From: Strongylocentrotus droebachiensis
Lineage: Eukaryota > Echinodermata > Echinoidea > Camarodonta > Strongylocentrotidae
Length of the DNA stretch: 64,000 nucleotides
Assembly (NCBI GenBank): GCA_035222895.1
Contig: JAVYIG010000114.1
Span: forward strand, 201,001 to 265,000
Reading direction: 5' to 3'
In this document: in pieces, positions 57,097-64,000 of the stretch
Layout of the letters: each line of letters starts with the position of its first letter
How positions within the stretch are numbered: position 1 is the stretch's first letter
Program-made: the position numbers and the translations under genes
The notes under the pieces: model-generated
Database searches by the model: none
Told to the model about the DNA's origin: nothing
Seen by the model: only the letters and a program-made list of their open reading frames with translations

Positions 57097-57203
57097 GGGG
57101 GTGTATCACAAAGATTTTTATTTTAAGGCTACAAATGGCTCTCCATAATTTTTAAGTCCAACTTAGAGTTAAGTTCAACTTAGGATCTTTGTGAAACACC
57201 CCC
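57097..57203. mobile_element. 107-bp MITE with GGGGGTGT ends
   Basis: GGGGGTGTATCACAAAGAT and ATCTTTGTGAAACACCCCC are inverse with one mismatch, and AAGTCCAACTTAGAGTTAAG supplies inner pairing. The outer CCCCC runs straight into a C16 tract (57,199-57,214), so the homopolymer seems to have grown from the element's end. Confidence 0.75.
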
Positions 57204-57214
57204 CCCCCCCCCCC

Positions 57215-57643
57215 GGTACAATTTACCTGTAAGAACATGGACGTGAGAATAAGATGGGAGGGGTATCAAATGTCTTTTAACAGCCAACTTCAGCAAGACC
57301 TGTAGATATAAAGACTGCTCAAAAATATACAAGAGCGTTTTGACAGGCCAGGGGTCTTTGAACAGGTTTGATACACATGTCAATGAGAACAATATTCAAG
57401 GAAAATAACAGTGTCTTCTTCTTTACAGAGATGTGGTCACTTAACAGGTTTGACTTTATGCAAGAGATTTGCATGTAATACCAAATGTAGGAGAATCATA
57501 GTTCACATCAAATGATATCTCTTTTGCATTTACAATGCTACTTAAAAACTGAAGTCATAACCGGCTAACACATGTTATATACCTCTCTTTAGAAATCTAG
57601 CAATCTGATTAGTCGAAATTGCAGTCGTGATTTTAGCCATTCT
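57215..57643. other. no feature seen
   Basis: Nothing recognised. Confidence 0.35.
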
Positions 57644-57730
57644 CCTCATACCCGCCTACCAGTCAATAGTCTTTTGAAAAGTGCCCTCATACCCTACTAC
57701 CGGTCAATAGTCTTTTTAAAAATGCCCTCA
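57644..57730 (+). repeat. 42-bp tandem duplication
   Basis: CTCATACCCGCCTACCAGTC and CTCATACCCTACTACCGGTC start parallel copies that continue AATAGTCTTTT and AAxxTGCCCTCAT. Confidence 0.8.
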
Positions 57731-57959
57731 TGCTGCGATCCCCATGCATTGGTTTCCGTGTTAAAATTGTCTTTGTGCGAGCTCGGACACCGTACACTGC
57801 TTTTTGTCTGCGATTCCCAAATTATTGAAATTTTCAGTCATTTTTCCAGCGAAGATTAACAGAGTTTCTCAGATTTCCCATGATGTTTTAACCAATCTTT
57901 AATCAATAAAAGAATAAGGTAAGAATTCTTGGTAGATTTTTGAATGCTTTAACATTCAA

Positions 57960-58053
57960 GGTCTGGCTGTTTTATAGGCTCTCCGGAACCCAGGTGCCCT
58001 CGGGGTCATGGCTGGATGTGCACGTTCCCTTGAGCCTATCAAACAGCCAGGCC
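57960..58053. other. 94-nt stem-loop with 22-nt arms
   Basis: GGTCTGGCTGTTTTATAGGC (then TC) and GAGCCTATCAAACAGCCAGG (then CC) pair with 20 Watson-Crick pairs, one G.U and one mismatch. Inside, GGAAC/GTTCC and GTGC/GCAC extend the helix. The size and arm length fit a pre-miRNA-like hairpin or the core of a small fold-back element. I do not recognise it as a known miRNA. Confidence 0.6.
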
Positions 58054-58297
58054 TCCCAAAGCAGTCAATATCTCTATAATATCACAGAAATGCCCCCCCC
58101 CCCCCAAATGTCATCTTGTCTTGGAGGGCGCTAACCTTGTAAAATGATGAGCCAATGCCCTTCTAGCTCCAAAAAGGTGATGCATCACAAGAAAGGATCT
58201 CTGTTTATAATGATGATGACAGTGCCTTCCCATAAAGCAAATGTATCAGCAGCCTGTGCTAGGCACTCATGAGGCTTTTCATCTTTGTACAGACTTT

Positions 58298-59498
58298 TCA
58301 GGTGGGCTGTATATAATACAGATCACCTTATGTTTTCGTAAGAGCTTTTCTTGTTAGCACGATAACTTGAAAATGGCTCAATCAAATGCCTTGAAATTTG
58401 GCACACATATGTATAGCCATATGGAAAGAGCACAATAAGGTTTTCAACCTTGACCTTGACTGATGACGTAATCTAGGCGCCATTTTGTGAAAATCAACTC
58501 ATGATCATATCTTCGTAACGGAAAGACATTTCTCATCCATATTTACCAGGATCAAGGTCAATATCGGTCCAGTCAATTTCAGGTCAAAAAACGCGCGCGT
58601 ACGCCATTATTAACAATAGCATTTCATAAAGAAAATAAAGAAACGCGCACACGCAAATGCGCGCGCGTTTTCGTTTGTCACGGCCGAACGCAAAATAATT
58701 CCTCCTAGATTTTTTTTGACACAGTATTCCTCATGTTTTTCCGAACAATTTGATACCATGTTTATCTCTTTATGACCATTAATAAGGGAATGAGCGTCCG
58801 TTCAAGATAAATGTCCGTGCGCGCGAGCTCTTGTAATACATAGCATACATGGGCAACAACATGCCTATCCAAAACCCTTATGGCTCTTTGGGATGGACGG
58901 GAACCCTCAATTTTGTTTCATATTCGGATAGAGTATGAGTCGGAGATGTGATTTCATGTCTCATTTGGCCATTAAGTATATCGTGTCATCATCGTATTGA
59001 CCTTGGAACTCAAAATACGAATTTGCATATTATGACGTCAGTATATTTATGGAAAATTGATTGTATCTCTGTAAATATTGATTGATTCTCCTCTTAATGG
59101 TGGTACCTTGTGGTTGAGGCAATTGCCTACAAGTTCACTACACATTATTTTTCATTTTGATGACGTCGTCATAGTGAAAATTGCGATTAAAGGTAACTTG
59201 ACAGATTTTCTTCATTTGCGTGTTAAGCCTATGGGAGGTGCCAATTTAGTTCAAATCATGGATCTACATGACATTAATCTTTGAGCACTATCTAGCTTAT
59301 TTGGGCTCTATGTTCTCCCAAATTTGGGTATGTGATAGCTGAGACTATGGGCTATAAAAGTTGTGTCTTTTGTTTTTTAATCAGATGTTGGGATCACGTC
59401 AAAATTTTCAATTGAAAGTTGAAATTGCAAATTTCTGTAGAACTTTGCGTAGTTAGTAATACGTTATTACCTATGGGTGACGTCACGATTTCTCTTTA
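58298..59498 (+). repeat. 1,201-bp unit, copy 1
   Basis: Start palindrome 58,300-58,328. CG inverted repeat 58,588-58,599 with 58,660-58,671. TGACGTAA at 58,464, TGACGTCA at 59,033, TGACGTCG at 59,161 (inside the palindrome ATGACGTCGTCAT) and TGACGTCA at 59,478 (inside GTGACGTCAC). The 68-aa frame is 59,078-59,284; short, uncharacterised, probably not coding. Confidence 0.95.
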
Positions 59499-60699
59499 TC
59501 AGGTGGGCTGTATATAATACAGATCACCTTATGTTTTCGTAAGAGCTTTTCTTGTTAGCACGATAACTTGAAAATGGCTCAATCAAATGCCTTGAAATTT
59601 GGCACACATATGTATAGCCATATGGAAAGAGCACAATAAGGTTTTCAACCTTGACCTTGACTGATGACGTAATCTAGGCGCCATTTTGTGAAAATCAACT
59701 CATGATCATATCTTCGTAACGGAAAGACATTTCTCATCCATATTTACCAGGATCAAGGTCAATATCGGTCCAGTCAATTTCAGGTCAAAAAACGCGCGCG
59801 TACGCCATTATTAACAATAGCATTTCATAAAGAAAATAAAGAAACGCGCACACGCAAATGCGCGCGCGTTTTCGTTTGTCACGGCCGAACGCAAAATAAT
59901 TCCTCCTAGATTTTTTTTGACACAGTATTCCTCATGTTTTTCCGAACAATTTGATACCATGTTTATCTCTTTATGACCATTAATAAGGGAATGAGCGTCC
60001 GTTCAAGATAAATGTCCGTGCGCGCGAGCTCTTGTAATACATAGCATACATGGGCAACAACATGCCTATCCAAAACCCTTATGGCTCTTTGGGATGGACG
60101 GGAACCCTCAATTTTGTTTCATATTCGGATAGAGTATGAGTCGGAGATGTGATTTCATGTCTCATTTGGCCATTAAGTATATCGTGTCATCATCGTATTG
60201 ACCTTGGAACTCAAAATACGAATTTGCATATTATGACGTCAGTATATTTATGGAAAATTGATTGTATCTCTGTAAATATTGATTGATTCTCCTCTTAATG
60301 GTGGTACCTTGTGGTTGAGGCAATTGCCTACAAGTTCACTACACATTATTTTTCATTTTGATGACGTCGTCATAGTGAAAATTGCGATTAAAGGTAACTT
60401 GACAGATTTTCTTCATTTGCGTGTTAAGCCTATGGGAGGTGCCAATTTAGTTCAAATCATGGATCTACATGACATTAATCTTTGAGCACTATCTAGCTTA
60501 TTTGGGCTCTATGTTCTCCCAAATTTGGGTATGTGATAGCTGAGACTATGGGCTATAAAAGTTGTGTCTTTTGTTTTTTAATCAGATGTTGGGATCACGT
60601 CAAAATTTTCAATTGAAAGTTGAAATTGCAAATTTCTGTAGAACTTTGCGTAGTTAGTAATACGTTATTACCTATGGGTGACGTCACGATTTCTCTTTA
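59499..60699 (+). repeat. 1,201-bp unit, copy 2
   Basis: Appears identical to copy 1 throughout by eye, with the same 68-aa frame at 60,279-60,485. Confidence 0.95.
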
Positions 60700-61900
60700 T
60701 CAGGTGGGCTGTATATAATACAGATCACCTTATGTTTTCGTAAGAGCTTTTCTTGTTAGCACGATAACTTGAAAATGGCTCAATCAAATGCCTTGAAATT
60801 TGGCACACATATGTATAGCCATATGGAAAGAGCACAATAAGGTTTTCAACCTTGACCTTGACTGATGACGTAATCTAGGCGCCATTTTGTGAAAATCAAC
60901 TCATGATCATATCTTCGTAACGGAAAGACATTTCTCATCCATATTTACCAGGATCAAGGTCAATATCGGTCCAGTCAATTTCAGGTCAAAAAACGCGCGC
61001 GTACGCCATTATTAACAATAGCATTTCATAAAGAAAATAAAGAAACGCGCACACGCAAATGCGCGCGCGTTTTCGTTTGTCACGGCCGAACGCAAAATAA
61101 TTCCTCCTAGATTTTTTTTGACACAGTATTCCTCATGTTTTTCCGAACAATTTGATACCATGTTTATCTCTTTATGACCATTAATAAGGGAATGAGCGTC
61201 CGTTCAAGATAAATGTCCGTGCGCGCGAGCTCTTGTAATACATAGCATACATGGGCAACAACATGCCTATCCAAAACCCTTATGGCTCTTTGGGATGGAC
61301 GGGAACCCTCAATTTTGTTTCATATTCGGATAGAGTATGAGTCGGAGATGTGATTTCATGTCTCATTTGGCCATTAAGTATATCGTGTCATCATCGTATT
61401 GACCTTGGAACTCAAAATACGAATTTGCATATTATGACGTCAGTATATTTATGGAAAATTGATTGTATCTCTGTAAATATTGATTGATTCTCCTCTTAAT
61501 GGTGGTACCTTGTGGTTGAGGCAATTGCCTACAAGTTCACTACACATTATTTTTCATTTTGATGACGTCGTCATAGTGAAAATTGCGATTAAAGGTAACT
61601 TGACAGATTTTCTTCATTTGCGTGTTAAGCCTATGGGAGGTGCCAATTTAGTTCAAATCATGGATCTACATGACATTAATCTTTGAGCACTATCTAGCTT
61701 ATTTGGGCTCTATGTTCTCCCAAATTTGGGTATGTGATAGCTGAGACTATGGGCTATAAAAGTTGTGTCTTTTGTTTTTTAATCAGATGTTGGGATCACG
61801 TCAAAATTTTCAATTGAAAGTTGAAATTGCAAATTTCTGTAGAACTTTGCGTAGTTAGTAATACGTTATTACCTATGGGTGACGTCACGATTTCTCTTTA
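60700..61900 (+). repeat. 1,201-bp unit, copy 3
   Basis: Appears identical to copies 1 and 2, with the same frame at 61,480-61,686. Confidence 0.95.
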
Positions 61901-63050
61901 TCAGGTGGGCTGTATATAATACAGATCACCTTATGTTTTCGTAAGAGCTTTTCTTGTTAGCACGATAACTTGAAAATGGCTCAATCAAATGCCTTGAAAT
62001 TTGGCACACATATGTATAGCCATATGGAAAGAGCACAATAAGGTTTTCAACCTTGACCTTGACTGATGACGTAATCTAGGCGCCATTTTGTGAAAATCAA
62101 CTCATGATCATATCTTCGTAACGGAAAGACATTTCTCATCCATATTTACCAGGATCAAGGTCAATATCGGTCCAGTCAATTTCAGGTCAAAAAACGCGCG
62201 CGTACGCCATTATTAACAATAGCATTTCATAAAGAAAATAAAGAAACGCGCACACGCAAATGCGGGCGCGTTTTCGTTTGTCACGGCCGAACGCAAAATA
62301 ATTCCTCCTAGATTTTTTTTGACACAGTATTCCTCATGTTTTTCCGAACAATTTGATACCATGTTTATCTCTTTATGACCATTAATAAGGGAATGAGCGT
62401 CCGTTCAAGATAAATGTCCGTGCGCGCGAGCTCTTGTAATACATAGCATACATGGGCAACAACATGCCTATCCAAAACCCTTATGGCTCTTTGGGATGGA
62501 CGGGAACCCTCAATTTTGTTTCATATTCGGATAGAGTATGAGTCGGAGATGTGATTTCATGTCTCATTTGGCCATTAAGTATATCGTGTCATCATCGTAT
62601 TGACCTTGGAACTCAAAATACGAATTTGCATATTATGACGTCAGTATATTTATGGAAAATTGATTGTATCTCTGTAAATATTGATTGATTCTCCTCTTAA
62701 TGGTGGTACCTTGTGGTTGAGGCAATTGCCTACAAGTTCACTACACATTATTTTTCATTTTGATGACGTCGTCATAGTGAAAATTGCGATTAAAGGTAAC
62801 TTGACAGATTTTCTTCATTTGCGTGTTAAGCCTATGGGAGGTGCCAATTTAGTTCAAATCATGGATCTACATGACATTAATCTTTGAGCACTATCTAGCT
62901 TATTTGGGCTCTATGTTCTCCCAAATTTGGGTATGTTATAGCTGAGACTATGGGCTATAAAAGTTGATCTTTTAGTTTTTTGATCCGATGGTGGGATCAA
63001 GTCAAAATTTTCAATTGAATGGTAAATTCGCAAATTCTGTAGAACATTGC
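61901..63050 (+). repeat. 1,201-bp unit, copy 4, diverged 3' end
   Basis: Matches copies 1-3 to 62,935 except C to G at 62,265, which breaks the 12-bp CG inverted repeat. From 62,936 (GTATGTTATAG for GTATGTGATAG) it differs by many substitutions and small indels, and homology stops near GAACATTGC at about 63,050, short of the TGACGTCAC end module. Confidence 0.95.
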
Positions 63051-63051
63051 A

Positions 63052-63082
63052 GTTTCCTTGTGTTCACATTAAACAAGGAAAC
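63052..63082. other. perfect 10-bp stem-loop after the array
   Basis: GTTTCCTTGT and ACAAGGAAAC flank an 11-base loop, starting where homology to the 1,201-bp unit ends. Confidence 0.75.
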
Positions 63083-63105
63083 CCCTTTACTTTCTAGACT
63101 TTACT

Positions 63106-63129
63106 GTCAGACACTATTGAGTGTCTGAC
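63106..63129. other. perfect 9-bp stem-loop
   Basis: GTCAGACAC and GTGTCTGAC around a 6-base loop, 23 bp after the previous hairpin. T8 follows soon after. Possibly the terminus of the parent element. Confidence 0.7.
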
Positions 63130-63599
63130 CAATTTTTTTTCCTCTGGTAATAAAAAAAAATAATATGAGCTTAAAGGGTACATGAGCATTTGTCCCCATC
63201 AATAACCCACTTCTTGTAATGGCCCAAAATAATCCGATTGAATCTATGCGCAGCACAAGCTAGGTAAAACATGACGGGTAGAGCATTTCATGGAAGAAGA
63301 TGAAATTGTGAAAATGCATTCTTCGTTATGTCAATTTGGGTCAAAGGTAAAACTGCTTATTATATGGGGTCAATGGTCATATATTGTCTCAATCTATCTT
63401 CCATAGATCCATAATGGTCAATATACTACACAGTTGAAACTTTTCATATGGATAGACCTTAATAGGAAGAGCATTATAGAAGATAATATAAAATCGTGAA
63501 AATACGTTCTTCATTATTTAAAACATTAACATACGTATCACCTAAATTGTCAAAGTGACAAATTCAAGTTATTATTATTCCCATTTATTATTCTGCCAT
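63130..63599. other. no gene seen; possible internal pair
   Basis: Motifs such as GAGCATTTCATGGAAGAAGA, then TGAAATTGTGAAAATGCATT (63,281) and GAGCATTATAGAAGATAATA, then AAATCGTGAAAATACGTTCTTC (63,469) are a diverged ~190-bp direct pair. Likely another part of the same repeat family. Confidence 0.45.
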
Positions 63600-64000
63600 T
63601 AATAAGGTTCGCAGGATATCTCATGAATGAATAAAGCCATTATCATGAAACTTGCCATGATGATTGATATTAGTATAAATTAGAATTGTGACACTTTTCA
63701 GTAACTCAAGATCATCGTGACGTCATCCAGGCGCTATTTTGTGGAAATCAACTTTTAATCATATCTTCATAACTAGTCATCAAAACTGAACCATATTTAA
63801 AACACATGAACTTCAGGTCAAGGTTCGACATAACATCTCATCAAAATCGGCGCGCGTCTGAATTTTAAAATGCTCAAAATCACTTTTTTTTATCAAAACA
63901 GAGTATGTTCTAGGCCATTTAGAGCATTTCGAAAATTATGCACGCGCTTTTTTGCGTGTAACGCCATTACACAACAAAGAAACGCTATTTGTTTTTCTTT
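63600..64000 (+). repeat. diverged relative of the 1,201-bp unit (cut by window end)
   Basis: TCATCGTGACGTCATCCAGG (63,712), then CGCTATTTTGTGGAAATCAACTT, ATCATATCTTCATAAC, CAGGTCAAGG, CGGCGCGCGTCTG, and a later ATGCACGCGC-TTTT-GCGTGTAACGCC follow the same order as in the unit (TGATGACGTAATCTAGG, CGCCATTTTGTGAAAATCAACT, ATCATATCTTCGTAAC and so on). It is offset 1,651 bp from copy 4, not 1,201, and continues past the window. Confidence 0.8.

Larger units (their letters stand above)
58298..63050. repeat. tandem array of four 1,201-bp units
   Basis: Unit starts TCAGGTGGGCTGTATATAAT at 58,298, 59,499, 60,700 and 61,901, exactly 1,201 bp apart. Copies 1-3 look identical by eye. Copy 4 has one difference (G at 62,265 for C) until 62,936, then diverges (~20 percent) over its last ~115 bp. 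The left flank lacks homology before TCAGG. Each unit begins with a 13-bp imperfect palindrome (AGGTGGGCTGTAT/ATACAGATCACCT). It contains two perfect TGACGTCA sites plus TGACGTAA and TGACGTCG, and a perfect 12-bp inverted AAAACGCGCGCG/CGCGCGCGTTTT. A 68-aa frame is present in every unit but has no known domain. Related old sequence lies at 40-41.8 and 63.6-64.0 kb. Confidence 0.97.

Noticed and set aside
59078..59284. 68-aa frame repeated four times in the 1,201-bp array as a candidate gene family
   Set aside because: The copies are identical because the DNA is, so repetition gives no evidence of selection. It is short and has no recognisable domain, and I did not see the frame kept in the diverged relatives.

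Overview
The window reads as eukaryotic, gene-poor, AT-rich DNA (intergenic or deep intronic) from a marine invertebrate, most likely an echinoderm and tentatively a sea urchin. The basis is indirect. There are no operons, no dense long reading frames and no ribosome-binding sites. There are many CT/GA microsatellites and poly-C/poly-G tracts, many short non-autonomous DNA transposons, tRNA-derived SINEs, and repeats opening with GGGGAAGTCCACCCTGA and AAAGCGCTATATAAG-like motifs that I associate with deuterostome, especially echinoid, genomes. I could not run a search, so the species call is inference. I recognise no intact protein-coding gene. The longer open frames lie in simple repeats (SR/VE, FFIQ and LSLS repeats) and I treat them as chance.

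Layout. 1-7.5 kb: CT and GA tracts, a degenerate SINE, a C-rich quadruplex-prone stretch, and one GC-richer island (about 2.87-3.76 kb) that could be a promoter or enhancer. 7.5-21.9 kb: a dense cluster of TIR-bearing MITEs, including a family inserted at TTAA, interleaved with an (AGTAGA)n block, a 93-bp minisatellite and a 0.58-kb polypurine tract. 22-30.3 kb: simple repeats and short tandem duplications. 30.3-39.4 kb: sparse repeats, tRNA-like SINE heads, a second polypurine block and degenerate tandem repeats. 39.9-41.8 kb: an old copy of a 'GCCATTTTG/TGACGTCA' repeat family. 43.8-51.3 kb: a 15-bp minisatellite, several ~2x tandem duplications, a TA-flanked MITE, a seven-copy 195-bp satellite and a 680-bp fold-back element. 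51.8-58.1 kb: more MITEs, a SINE with a clear tRNA promoter, (ACC/ACT)n, and a 94-nt stem-loop. 58.3-63.05 kb: four tandem copies of a 1,201-bp unit, nearly identical to one another, each carrying TGACGTCA sites and CG-alternating palindromes; a diverged relative follows at 63.6-64.0 kb.

The most informative points are these. (1) A paralogous empty site at 19.119 kb shows directly that the 393-bp MITE at 18.5 kb duplicated TTAA on insertion. (2) The young 1,201-bp array has a hybrid right edge and belongs to a wider family also seen at 40-41.8 kb. (3) The 195-bp satellite has dimeric (higher-order) structure and ends in a hairpin. (4) There is a long fold-back element at 50.64 kb and several strong stem-loops. 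No genes can be shown to work together here; the content is mostly repeat biology.
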